Below are positions 32,459 to 43,298 of a DNA stretch of 64,000 nt, piece after piece. The stretch's first letter is position 1. Each line of letters starts with the position of its first letter. The notes beneath the pieces are model-generated. The model ran no database searches, had not been told where the DNA came from, and saw only the letters and a list, made by a program, of their open reading frames with translations. Source of the DNA: Akebia trifoliata (lineage: Eukaryota; Streptophyta; Magnoliopsida; Ranunculales; Lardizabalaceae); contig CM030706.1 of assembly GCA_017979445.1 (NCBI GenBank), forward strand, positions 26,080,281-26,144,280. The letters run 5' to 3'. A program made the position numbers and the translations under genes.

Positions 32459-33521
32459 TGCTTTTTTACTCGCATCGAAAACATTTATGGTTCCTACCCA
32501 TTTCCACGTCAGGAAAGTGAGATATGAGGTGCAATCCTGAGGTCACTTTAGCATTATTCAAGCCAAAAAACTAAAAAATAAGGGACCAACTAGCCAACTA
32601 GTTGCACAACACTCACTACCAATTGCACTCGTTCACTTAAAAATTTCCCTTTACACTCTATTCGGATGGTCACACTCAAATAAAAATAAAAATATTGCAC
32701 TTCTTTGTTTTTTTTGTTTTGTTTCGTTTTTTTGTGTTTTTTTTTTTTTTTCCTGTTCTTCTTCTTCAACCATGCTCACCAAAATTATTTTTGGTTCAAT
32801 AATATTTTTAAGAAATTCTTGATCCTATAAGATGAATTTTTCCAATTTACACAAGCAAAGAAGACAAAGGGCCTGAGAAGGTGAATAACTCTAAATCTTA
32901 ACATTACCAATAATGAAGTGAAATTAGTAGGTTAAAATAAAGGTCATAAAAAATGGATTATATTTCAAGGTAGGTGTGTAACCAGCTACTAGCGGTGTGC
33001 AACTACTAATGACCAATAATAAAAACTGAATGTAAAACTTGGAAGAATCAGTATAGAATGGTAATCTCCTTCGGACCTAATGGAGACTCAATATAGACTT
33101 GATGTGGGCTCAATTAGTCCGCCATTGCCTTAGATATATGACTTCATGATGGACTGAAATCATTGGTCTAGTTGGGGCTTTCTTTGGCCCAACCATATAA
33201 ATCTTGAACAATTTTTTTCTTGGACCTCTACTATTGGACTGTATTTGAGACTTAAAAATTAGTGGGCCAGAATTTGTAAGTGTGTTAGATTATATAGATT
33301 TAGGCTAGATGGATATGGCTTGGATTTGAAAGGGATGTGATTGCATGGGATTTGGTTTTAACCATATGATTTGAAGGTATCTGTTGGAAATAATCAGGGA
33401 AACACTAATGAAAAATTAAGGCACCTGCAGAATATTCCAAGTCACAAATGGGCTTTACAGGTTTTGTCAGAAAGCAAGAAGGAGCAGACGCTCAGCTTCA
33501 GCTTGTAAAGTTGCAAGCCTA
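32459..33521. other. Unannotated spacer
   Basis: No gene or repeat termini recognised. It includes a T-rich low-complexity run (32700-32755). GGCCT/GGGCTC-rich sentences at 33070-33340 have a retroelement-like flavour but no identifiable ends. Confidence 0.5.
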
Positions 33522-34320
33522 CACTACTACAAAAAAAAAAAAAAATTATTAGGATTTTTAGGCCTTTCCAGAGAATATCTGAAATGTTTCGAGGATCATT
33601 TCTTATTAGTGGTGGATCATTTCAAATTTTGAGGTTTTGAAACGCCTAAAAGCTGTTTCAAATACGTTGGGATCAAAATAAGGTACAACATCATACGGCT
33701 TATGATTCTGGAACAGTTTAAAACTGTTCCAGACTGTAAAATCCTGAACAACATGAAAATTAAATTTTAGTGGAATGTGAAATGGAACGAATCTGCAATT
33801 TTTTTTTCTAATTTCTAAATGAAATAAGTAAAAACTTAAGAAGGGATAATGTTTTTCAATTGTTTTTTTAAGTAAACTTAAAAAAAAATAATCATATGTT
33901 TAAGCAAAATAAAGAGAACTAATCTTTCAAAGTATGTTCTTTATAGAAGTCAGCTCCAGCTCTAGAAGGCCAGAGCCTGAAAAATCACATCCAGTAAAAG
34001 CTTGTTTGTTATAAAAGTATATAAGCTAAAAATTGATGTTCGTTTGATAGTTTTTTATTACTAGATTTTGGTAAAATGACCAGAATATCTTAATGTTGAT
34101 AATGTACCTAGAATGCACAAAAAATGAGTAGAATACTTTAATAAATATATAATTATACTAAATATATTTATATAAATATAATAAATTTATATTAAAAAAT
34201 TATAAAAATAATTATTTTCAATTTAAACAAACTTTATAAATTTTATAATTCTATTAAAATTTCGGTAACATCTCCTCTTAAAAATGAACATATGGTAAAG
34301 AAAATACTTGCATAATACAC
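33522..34320 (+). mobile_element. Orphan CACTA (En/Spm) terminus
   Basis: CACTACTACAAAAAAA at 33522-33537 is the classic CACTA terminal inverted repeat. It is followed by subterminal inverted motifs such as GAAACGCCTAAAAGCTGTTTC (core GAAACGCC/GTTTC) and TGGAACAGTTTAAAACTGTTCCA (half-sites GGAACAG/CTGTTCC) near 33640-33740. No matching right terminus (TTTTGTAGTAGTG) and no transposase is visible; the sequence runs AT-rich into the LTR of F at 34321. The internal extent is uncertain. Confidence 0.55.
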
Positions 34321-34573
34321 TGTAGAGGGCGTAATTATCTAAACTGTACATGTGTCCAGGCCGGTTAAGTGGTACCATGCACAGATTAGCATGCAGGCGA
34401 TGTCCAATAGCAGGGCAGGTCAAAGTAGAAATCTCTCTAGCCTAGCTAAAAGGGCAACAAAACACTAAATAAGACATAGACTGCCAAGCAAGGCAAATCT
34501 GGTCAAAGATTACTCATAATCCTGATACGTGTACGTCAAGCCCAAAGATCTTGAAGGAGTTCTCCCCAATATA
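34321..34573 (+). repeat. 5' LTR of element F, first part
   Basis: Starts TGTAGAGGGCGTAATTATC and matches the minus-strand LTR of D in reverse complement. It stops at 34573, where element G begins, and continues at 53524. Joined length is about 567 bp, equal to the LTR of D. Left flank TACAC. Confidence 0.85.
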
Positions 34574-36255
34574 TGAAAACGCCCTCGATCTGCGGGGTGC
34601 GCGGATCCGCTTTTGACCCTTGAGGTTTGGGAGTCGCCACCAATTTATTACGGTCTAGGAACCGATCGATGACTCTAAACGGATAAAAAACTAATCTAGA
34701 ACCAAAAAAAGCTGAATTCGAGGATCATGTTACGAGGTTGGAAGGTGTTAGGCACCAATCCCGCCCGGCCAAAGTCGGTCTCTACTAACTTCCCAAATAA
34801 ATTACATTGCTAAAAACCTAGATAATAATAAATAAATAAATAAAAGTTATACCTTTTCGATAGCAAAGACTTTGTTCCCTCAGATCCGACAAAAATTGCT
34901 CATTGTACCGTACTCCTTGCTTCATTCTGTCTCCGGATTTGATTCCTGATCTCCGAGGCAAGGTATCTCTACTTTCTTGGATTTGAATTCTTCAAGTTTG
35001 TAGTGGATTTTGGGATATTTTTAGAAGGCTTTTAGGTGTTTCTTAGGTTAAAATCGAAGGAGGGATGTTAAGTAAGGAGTTGGGGCTCCAAAATTAGGGT
35101 TTATAGGAGGTTAGGGGGCTTTTAGACCTACTTTTCTTAGGGTTTAAGATTTGATACGAAAATAGGGTGTGAGCACCTCTATTTATAGATTTTTTTAGGG
35201 GTTGATTTTGATAGAGTTAGTGTTTAATTAGAGTTCTTTTAATTAGAGTTGTGTTTTAGTTAGAATTGTTTTAGGTAGAATTGTGTTTTAATTAGAATTG
35301 TTTTAGGTAGAATTATTTTTTAGTTAAAACTCTATTAGATAGAGTTATTATTTAATTAGAATTCTATTATGATTTTGACTTTTGGTCTTATTTGATTGAC
35401 TTTTAATATTTTGACTTTAGTCTTAATTGATTGACTTTTAATATCTTGACTTCAGTCTTACTTAATTGACTTTAATTTTGACTTTAGTTTTACTTGATTG
35501 ACTTTAATACCTTGACCTTAGTCTTGCTTAATTGACTTTAAATTTTTGGAGAACCCCCCTCTATTATATCTTTAATTTTTTTGACCGGCAAATGGAGGGG
35601 TCCTTAAAGAAATATCTCACGAACCCTCAACAATTTTACTTGAATTATTTAATATTTTATTTACTAATTTCGAAATTTTTAATTATGAAAATTGTGATAT
35701 TATCGTTTTACCCCCGGAGAGGACATTTCACGTTTTAAGTCGATTTTTAATGTTGTAGGATGTTCTAGAATCGATTTTTCGTAAGGAATTCAATGGAAAT
35801 ATTAGTTTGTGTCATTTATAGAATTTTTTGTGTGAAATGGTCATGAACTTTATGAGGGGCATTTTCGTAATTTTGTCGAATTCTGTTAAAATTAGTAAAA
35901 TGATTTATTTAGTTCCGATTTGTTATTTTATGTGTTCGAAAGAGTTTTCCTAAACATAATGTAGGCTCTAGGGTTGTTTTGATGTTAGGGGTATTTTGGT
36001 AATTTGGTCAATTTTTAGTGATTTTATCTTAAAGCTTCTCTTTGTCTGAAAAATGATGATTTCTATGTTTCCAGAGTCGTATTTTTCTAGCGTAGCGTGA
36101 TTTCTATAGTTTGTCAGTTCGAGATACCTCATCCGGATTTCTGAAACATTTCTGGTAAGAAAATAAAACAATGGAAATAACATCCATCATTGGGAATCGT
36201 TGCGATCAGGTTGACGAGTTGATTAATCAGCAGATGCAAAAATGAGGTGTCTACA
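34574..36255 (-). repeat. 3' LTR of element G (1682 bp)
   Basis: Plus-strand TGAAAACGCCCTCGATC to GAGGTGTCTACA. It pairs with 51773-53518: both share AATAATAAATAAATAAATAA near the U5 side and most substitutions. About 64 bases (the CGATTGATCGATTT...TTTCACTTTAATT interval present in the 5' LTR around 52848-52910) are missing near 35645. TATA box in reverse at 35179-35188. Confidence 0.92.
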
Positions 36256-36271
36256 GATGCCCCTCTTTGGC
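36256..36271 (-). promoter_or_regulatory. Polypurine tract of element G
   Basis: Minus-strand GCCAAAGAGGGGCATC directly before the LTR start, identical in sequence to the tract of element A. Confidence 0.85.
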
Positions 36272-36597
36272 AGAGGGTTGAAGCAAACTAAATAGAAAAT
36301 CTATTTTTGTAGATAGTGCGATATCTGAATGCCAAAGCTAGTGACAGTTCATTTTGTAACCTAATTTAACAATTCGTCAAGGTGTTCGGATCCTTGAGGT
36401 TAAAACTCTCCCCGAATTAAAAGGTTGTCAGCTCCTTGAGTGTGAGCTCTTACTGACAGTGTCAGATCCTTGAATTTTAGAAAATTCTCCTTGACTGATG
36501 TAACAACTGTATAAGTGTGTGATTTAAAATCTAAGATTTTAAGTTGGAACTAAGTAAAATCTGAGCATAATCTGAGCATAAACTGAGCATAATTCCG

Positions 36598-37275
36598 AGA
36601 AAACCCTCAACGGTAACTGAGCATAATTTCGAGAATACCCTCTGCGGTAACTGAGCATAGTTCCGAGAAAACCCTCGGCGGCATCTGAGCATAATTCCGA
36701 GAAAACCCTCGACGGTAACTGAGCTTAGTTCCGAGAAAACCCTCGACGGCATCTGAGCATAGTTCCAAGAAAACCCTCGGCGGCATCTGAGTATAATTTC
36801 GAGAAAACCCTTGGTGGCATCTGAGCATAGTTCCGAGAAAACCTTCAGCGGTATCTGAGCATAGTTCCGAGAAAACCCTCGGCGGCATCTGAGCATAATT
36901 CCAAGAAAACCCTTGGAGGCATCTGAGCATAGTTCCGAGAAAACCCTCGGCGGCATCTGAGTATAATTCCGAGAAAACCCTTGGTGGTAACTGAGCATAA
37001 TTCTGAGAAAACCCTCGGCGGCATCTGAGCATAGTTCCGAGAAAACACTCGGTGCCATCTGAGCATAGTTCCTAGAAAACCCTCGGCGGCAACTGAGCAT
37101 AGTTCCGAGAAAACCCTCGGCGGTAACTGAGCATAGTTTCGAGAAAACCCTCAGCGGCATCTAAGCATAGTTCCGAGAAAACCTTCTGCAGTAACTGAGC
37201 ATAGTTCCGAAAAAACCCTCGACGGCATCTGAGCATAGTTCCCAGAAAACCCTCGGCGGCATCTGAGCAAAACTG
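36598..37275 (-). repeat. 34-bp minisatellite, about 20 copies
   Basis: Unit on the plus strand: TTCCGAGAAAACCC, TCGGCGGCATCTGAG, CATAG (34 bases) with variants GGTAACTGAG. Sense-strand units cycle through all three frames, giving a 34-residue peptide repeat (RRGFSRNYAQMPPRV, FSELCSDAAEGFLG) in a 209-codon ORF (36531-37160, minus). The unit is homologous to the 33-bp unit of element A: both sense strands contain GGTT.TCT.GGA, GCTCAG and GCCGCC.AG. Confidence 0.95.
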
Positions 37276-38069
37276 GCAAAGGAATGAAGGAATTTTGGGA
37301 AATAAAGAATGAATTTGGAGAAGACTGATTAGAATGAATCGAATAAATCTGGAAGAGAAATGATCGAATCCAAGAATGATTGGATCTGGAAGAGAAATTG
37401 GGAATGAAAGATTGCCATATTTCCTAATGAGTTATTAGGTGATCTCTGGACACAGTCAAATACGAGATCCAAAGTGCTTTTGTTTGAACCTTAAGATTTT
37501 ATCCAAAAAGTTTTATGAATTTAAAACCTGAGTTTTTTATTTCTTTTGAACCTCAAAAGTTTTTCGAAAAACTGTTATCAAAAGGGTAACCTTAAATTTG
37601 GGGTTCTCATTATCTCTTAGGATTAACATTGCTCAAAAATAAAATGCCCCTAGTTTGACAATGTACGTGGCATTGAAGATATTTGAACAAATCATGCAAA
37701 AATTAAAAAACTGCCCCTAGTATAAAGGGAAAAAGTTACATTAAAGAAAATGCCCCTTGTATGAAGGTTTGAAATATTTAATTACCACAAGCGCAATAAA
37801 TATCCAACTTTTAATTTTGATTAATTTTATTGAAGATTTTGAGTCAGGCTCAAGAGAACAAAATATTTTCTTTTGAGACTCATCATAGAATTCACCCTTA
37901 TCTCCCTTGGTTCACTCGGGGAAGTAAACATTTTCAGATCGATCGCAGACAAAAATACTTGTGGCTTCTGAGTCTATGTCTGGTTTAAGCTAAGTATTGA
38001 ACTTGATTAATCGGACTTCTGATGTTTCAGCTTGGACCGCTCTCAGCTTGGGATTTTCTTCTGTTTTTC

Positions 38070-38290
38070 TTTGTTGCTCTAACTTTTGCCTAGATCGCCT
38101 TTTCAGGTTTTCAATCTATCGAGCTTGCTCTAGCTTTTGCCTAGATCGCCTTTCCAAGTTTTCGATCTAGCGAGCTTTTCTTTTTTTTTTGGTTCTGATT
38201 GTTGCCAAAGTTGTCCTTTCAGATTTTCAACCTTGCGAGCTTGCCTTAATTTTTTCTTAAGTCACCCTTTTCGGGTTTTCAACTTAGCAG
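38070..38290 (-). repeat. Short tandem array, about 52-bp unit (G copy)
   Basis: Degenerate copies built on TTTTGCCTAGATCGCC and TTTTCAGGTTTTCAATC, AGCGAGCTT, the reverse complement of the 3404-3620 array of element A. Confidence 0.7.
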
Positions 38291-38829
38291 GCTTTTTTTT
38301 TTTTCTTTTCTTCCTGTTTGAACTTCTGGAGTTGCTGTCTGATTATGCTTTTCTATCTTCTTTGACTTTTTGCACGGTACTTAGGAGGACTTTCATGGGT
38401 AGGCTTAGGATTGGGTATAAAAATAAAGGAATTTTGAGGCTCAAAAACCCAAATGCCCCTTGTGTGACATTTCCTTTTAAATTATTTCTTTTTCTTTAAA
38501 TTTTCTTCCCCATTTTGGATGATATTTCTTTTTTTTTTGAATTTTTTCTTGATTTTTATTTTTATTTTTATTGTGTGGGAAATATATTTTATTTTTTTAT
38601 TTTTATGTGGTCGGGCCTGAATTAACTTCTCAGGTTGCCTGCGTACCCCAGAATTTTGGGATCAGACCAAAACGTAGCTTGAAGCTTCCCTTCTTAGGTT
38701 AGGTGATCGGGCTGAGAAAGAAAAAGGCATAATTTTTCTTTTTGAAAAGACTGCAAAGGGGTTGAGAAAGGATATGTTGAACTGGGTAACTGGGTAATAT
38801 GAGGATTGATTCGGCCAAAGATGGCCTCC

Positions 38830-39301
38830 TTAAATGTAGTACCGTTTGATTTGGTCAAGGTTGGTTGGTTCTGGTAATTCAATTCCATCATGAACTTGAA
38901 GTCTGACAACTTTTCCTGGTAATATTTCCTTGACGATGAACGGACCTCTCCAATTTGGTTTGAACTTCCCTCTAGGGTCAAAAATAGGTGCCCGATTCTC
39001 TTTGAGTACTAAGTCCCCGACTTGTAAGTGACGGGCCTTGATCTTTTTGTCAAATGCGCGGGCGACTCTTCTTTGATAAGCTTGCACGTGATACAAAGCT
39101 CTTAGTCATTTTTCTTCGATCAAATTCAATTCTTCATACCGTTGGCGAACCCAATCCGCTTCTGATAACTGACTTTCTAATAAGATCCTGAGAGACAGAA
39201 TTTCCTTTTCAACTGGCAAGACTGCTTCCATGCCATACACTAAGGAGTAGGGGGTAGCTCCAGTAGAGGATCGAATTGAGGTTCGATATGCCCATAATGC
39301 A
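38830..39301 (-). pseudogene. Integrase C-terminal part (element G)
   Basis: Minus-strand frame with [20 protein letters not shown] just after the insertion point, then [12 protein letters not shown], an in-frame TGA, and LYHVQAYQRRVARAFDKKIK ... DLVLKENRAPIFDPRG ... FIVKEILPGKVVRL ... IKRYYI, ending at 38830. It is separated from the catalytic core by the solo LTR H. The TGA sits at the same codon as in element A. Confidence 0.87.
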
Positions 39302-41012
39302 TGAAAGCGCCCTCGATCCGCGGGGTGCGCGGATCCGCTTTTGACCCTTGAGGTTTGGGAGTCGCCACCTAGTTATTACGGTCTAGGAACCGTTCAATGA
39401 CTCTAAACGGATAAAAACTAATCTAAAACCAAAAAAAACTGAATTCGGGGATCAAATTACGGGGTTGGAAGGTGTTAGGCACCAACCCCGCCCGGCCAAA
39501 GCCGGTCTCTACTAAATTCCCAAGTAAATTACATTGCTAAAACCTAGATAAGAAAATAAATAAAAATAAAAGGTTTACCTTTCCGATGGCAAGGACTTGG
39601 TTCCCTCAGATCTGACAAAAAGAACTCCTTGTACCGTGCTCCCTTACTTCGTTCTGCTTCCGGATTTGACTTCGGATCTCCGAGGCAAGGTATCTCCTTG
39701 TTTTTGAATCTGAACTCTTCAATTTCGTTGCGGATTTGGGGGTGTTTTTAGAAGGCTTTTGGGTGTTTTCTAGACTAAAATTGAAGGAGGGATGTTAGCT
39801 AAGGAGTTGGGGCTCCAAAACTAGGGTTTATGGGGGGCTATGGGAGCTTCTAGACCTACTTCTCCTAGGGTTTATGATTTTATACGAAAATAGGGTGTGA
39901 GCACCTCTATTTATAGATGTTTTTAGGGGTTGATTTGGATAGAGTTAGTATTTAATTAGAGATCTTTTAATTAGAGTTGTGTTTTAATTTGACTTGTTTT
40001 AGGTAGAATTATGTTTTAATTAGAACTCTATTAGATAGAGTTATTATTTAATTAGATCTCTATTATGACTTTTGGTCTTATTTGATTGACTTTTAATGTT
40101 TTGACTTCAGTCTTAATTGATTGACTTTTAATATCTTGACTTTAGTCTTGCTTAATTGACTTTAATTTTGACTTCAGTCTCACTTGATTGACTTTAATAC
40201 CTTGACCTTAGTCTTGCTTGATTTACTTTGATTTTTGGATAACCCCTCCTCTAAAATATTTTTAATTCTTTGGACCCCCAAATGGAGGGGTCCTTAAAGA
40301 AATATCCCACGAACTCTCAACAATTTTGCCTGAGAGTCCGATTAATCGATTTTTTAGGTTCAAAATTTTAAATTAATTTCATTAATGTTTAAATTTAATT
40401 ATTTAATGTTTTATTTATTAATTTCGGAATTTTTTATCATGAAAATTGTGAAATTACCATTTTACCCCCGGAGAGGACTTTTCACGTTTTAAGTCGGTTT
40501 TTAATGTTCTAGGATGTTTTAGAATCGGTTTTTCGTAAGGAATTCAATGGAAATATTAGTTTTTGTTATTTATAAAATTTTTTGTGTGAAATGATTGTGA
40601 ACTTTATGAGGGGCATTTTCGTAATTTTGTCAAATTCTATTAAAATTGGTGAAATGATTTATTTGGTTCCGATTTGTCATTTTATGTGTTCGAATGGGTT
40701 TTCCTAACCGTAACGTAGGCTCTAGGGTTGTTTTGAGGTTAGGGGTATTTTGGTAATTTGATAATTTTTAATGATTTTTATCGTGAAGCTTCTTTTTGGT
40801 CTGCAAGATGATGATTTCTATGTTTCTAGGGTCGTACTTTCCTAGCGTAGCGTGGTTTCTAAGGTTTTGTCAATTCGAGATACCTCATCTGGATTTCTGA
40901 AACAAATCTGGTAACAAAGTAAAGCAATGGAATACACATCCATCATTGGGAATCCTTGCGATCGGGTTGACGAGTTGATTAATCAGGCGGATGCAAAAAT
41001 GGGGTGTCTACA
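39302..41012 (-). mobile_element. Solo LTR H inserted in integrase of G
   Basis: A complete 1711-bp LTR of the A/B/G family (TGAAAGCGCCCTCGATCC to GGGGTGTCTACA on the plus strand) with no internal region, flanked by perfect ATGCA repeats at 39297-39301 and 41013-41017. A solo LTR with target duplication is the product of unequal recombination between the two LTRs of a full insertion. TATA box in reverse at 39907-39916. It retains the segment missing from the 3' LTR of G. Confidence 0.96.
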
Positions 41013-41513
41013 ATGCAAATGACAATTTTTCTGATCAATCTCGATGTGATTGACACATTTCCTAAGGATAGTCTTAATATTCTTATTAGCTGCTTCGACT
41101 GCTCCATTAGTCTGAGGGCGATAAGGAGATGATTTATGGTGTGAGATTTTGAATTTTGAACACAATTTGATAACCTCAACTTTGAAGTGTGACCCATTAT
41201 CAGAGATCAATTCCGAAGGTACCCCGTATCAACTGATGATGTTCGTTTGAATAAACTTTGCAACTCGAGACGCAGTGAGGACAGCGTAAGAGGGAGCTTC
41301 AACCCATTTGGTAAAATAATCGATGGCAATCAGAATGTATTCATGCCTGTTTGATGCCTTAGGTGATATTTTACCAATAATGTCAATTCCCCAGAATGAG
41401 AATGGCCATAGTGAAGTCAGACCCACTAATTGAGATGGCGGCACATGTATAAGGTTCGCATGTATTTGGCACTTATGACAGGTTTTGACCATGTGATGAC
41501 AATCTGTTTCCAT
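41013..41513 (-). pseudogene. Integrase catalytic core (element G)
   Basis: Minus strand: second half of the zinc finger (CHKCQIHANL), WGIDIIGKISPKASNRHEYI then LIAIDYFTKWVEAPSYAVLT, a TGA (41226-41228 area), ELISDNGSHFKVEVIKL, and SSPYRPQTNGAVEAANKNIK. All three acidic residues of the DDE triad are visible (WGID, SDNG, GAVE). The core ends at the H insertion, just before which a shortened A-run shifts the frame. Needed for integration; inactive in this copy. Confidence 0.88.
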
Positions 41514-41519
41514 CGTGGG

Positions 41520-42173
41520 CTAGTAGTATCCTTGTCTCATAATTTTCTTAGTTAACATTTTCCCGCTCATGTGAGGGCCACATTCTCTTGAATGTAGTTC
41601 AATCATTATCTGTTCAGCTTGATCTTCATCAACACACGACAAGTAAATCCCATCATAAGACCTTTTGTATAAACTTCTTGCGCACAAGATGAATTGAGAT
41701 GCTAATCTTAGTAGGGTTTGTCGTTCCTTCCTCAATGCTTTTTCCGGGAATTCTTGTTTTTCCAACACTTTCTTTATGTCTGTGTACCATGACTTTCCAT
41801 CAGGTAGTCGAGTAGCAATGTTGATCTGATGGCAGTATGCGAGTTTGTCTTTAACTTCAACAATGATCGGTCTCAATTCCATGCCAGGGGGTAAATGGAT
41901 CATTGAAGATAAAGTTGCTAAGGAGTCAGCAAATCTGTTATCTTCCCTTGACAAGTGTTGGAACAGGATAACTTTAAACTTACTGATTAAGTTTAACAAA
42001 TACTCATGGTAAGGTTTCAACTTTTCATCCCTAATCATCCATTCTTCCAATGACTGATGTATGACCAAGGCCGAATCCCCAAAAACTTCAATTTCTGAAA
42101 TGCCCAGGTTCAAAGCAGCTTCGAGCCCCGCGATGCATGCCTCATATTCAGTCGTATTATTAGTGTTCGAAAA
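41520..42173 (-). pseudogene. Second RNase H (C-terminal half) and integrase N-terminus (G)
   Basis: After a TAA near 42172, the frame reads NTTEYEACIAGLEAALNLGI, SEIEVFGDSALVIHQSLEEW and LSREDNRFADSLATLSSM: acidic residues of the archaeal-type RNase H (E of TEYEA, D of FGDSA, D of FADSL) are intact. A connection follows, then IELHSRECGPHMSGKMLTKK, whose spaced histidines are the first half of the integrase HHCC finger. It stops at a TAG (41517-41519) replacing the Trp of the usual YYWPTM. Confidence 0.87.
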
Positions 42174-43253
42174 TTATAATTTAATAGCGATAGGAATGTG
42201 GCACCCTTCCGGAGAAAACAGGAATGCCCCTATTCCATACCCATTTTGATTGGCGGCTCCATCAAAGTACAACTGTAATGTTTGGTTATGCGGTTCTTCT
42301 TTAACATGCAAGATGTTCTCATCAAGGAATTGATCAACATGCTTTATTCCTTCTACTACAGGGTGATCTGCCAAGTATTCTGCTACAGCTCTCCCTTTGA
42401 TAGACTTCTGTGTAACATGCGTGATGTCAAACTCTGATAGCAACAATAACCATCGCGCGGTTCTCCCTGTCAATGCCGATTTCTCGAAAAGGTACTTGAG
42501 AGGATCCATCCGAGATAACAGGATAATTGAATGAGACAACATATAGTGCCGGAGTCTCTGAGTGGCCCATACCAGTACTAAGCAGGTTTTCGCCAAGGAT
42601 GAATATTTTCGTTCATACTCTAACATCTTCTTGCTGATGTAGTAGATGGCCCTTTCTTTGCGAGTATCTTTGTCATACTGTGCAAGCATGCATCCTATAG
42701 CTTTTTCTGTGATCGACATATAAAGAAGAAGTGGTTCACCCGGTGTAGGTGGGACCAAAATAGGTGGGTTTAATAGATACTCTTTGACTTGGTCGAAAGT
42801 CTTTTGACATTGCTCATTCCAAACTATTGGTTCATTCTTCTTGAGAAGCTTGAAAATAGGTTCGCAGACGTTGGTGAGTTGAGCAATGAATCTGCTAACG
42901 TATTGGATTCTACCCAGAAAACCTCGAATCTGCTTTTTAGTCTTGGGTGGCGGCATCTCTTGGATAGCTTTAATCTTTACAGGGTCTACTTCGATCCTTC
43001 TCTGACTAACCACAAATCTCAATAGTTTTCCAGAAGTTACTCCAAATATACATTTCTGTGGGTTGAGGCGGAGTTGGTACCTTTGAATCCTTGTGAGAAA
43101 CTTTTCTAGCGCAGTAACGTGCCCCAGTCGTTCCTTAGATTTGACTATCATATCATCAACATAGACTTCGGCTTCCTTGTGTATCAAGTCATGTAGTAAA
43201 GTCGTGGTTGCTCTTTGATAGGTGGCTCCAGTGTTCTTCAAACCAAAAGGCAT
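42174..43253 (-). pseudogene. RT C-terminal half, RNase H and start of second RNase H (G)
   Basis: A 359-residue open stretch: MPFGLKNTGATYQRA, AEVYVDDMIVKSK (catalytic YVDD), LRLNPQKCIFG (RT thumb), FLGRIQYVSRFIAQLTNVCE; RNase H with LLLYMSITEKAIGCMLAQYD, AIYYISKKMLEYERKYSSLA, KTCLVLVWATQRLRHY, SEFDITHVTQKSIKGRAVAE; then LYFDGAANQNGYGIGAFLFS, the start of a second RNase H with its first Asp. In the first RNase H, the usual Glu of S..EK is Ala (SSLAK) and the first Asp is Ser, so it is probably catalytically dead; the second keeps its residues. Confidence 0.9.
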
Positions 43254-43298
43254 AACCTTGTAGCAGAAGGTCCCCCACTGTGTGATGAATGAAGTTTT

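Larger units (their letters stand above)
36272..38829 (-). other. 3' UTR of element G
   Basis: Non-coding region colinear with 2893-5620 of element A in reverse: unique tail (36272-36595), 34-bp minisatellite (36598-37275), spacer, the 52-bp short array (38070-38290) and a T-rich stretch (38480-38600). ORFs here (for example 38137-38499 plus) arise from repeats and pyrimidine-rich sequence. Confidence 0.75.

Noticed and set aside
36531..37160. 209-codon minus-strand ORF as a repeat protein gene
   Set aside because: It is the 34-bp minisatellite of element G read through; parallel shorter ORFs exist in the other frames.
36598..37275. CRISPR-like array (34-bp repeats)
   Set aside because: Units are directly adjacent with no spacers, and the context is a plant retroelement.
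38137..38499. 120-codon plus-strand ORF
   Set aside because: Antisense to the 52-bp array and T-rich 3' UTR of element G; phenylalanine-rich low-complexity product.
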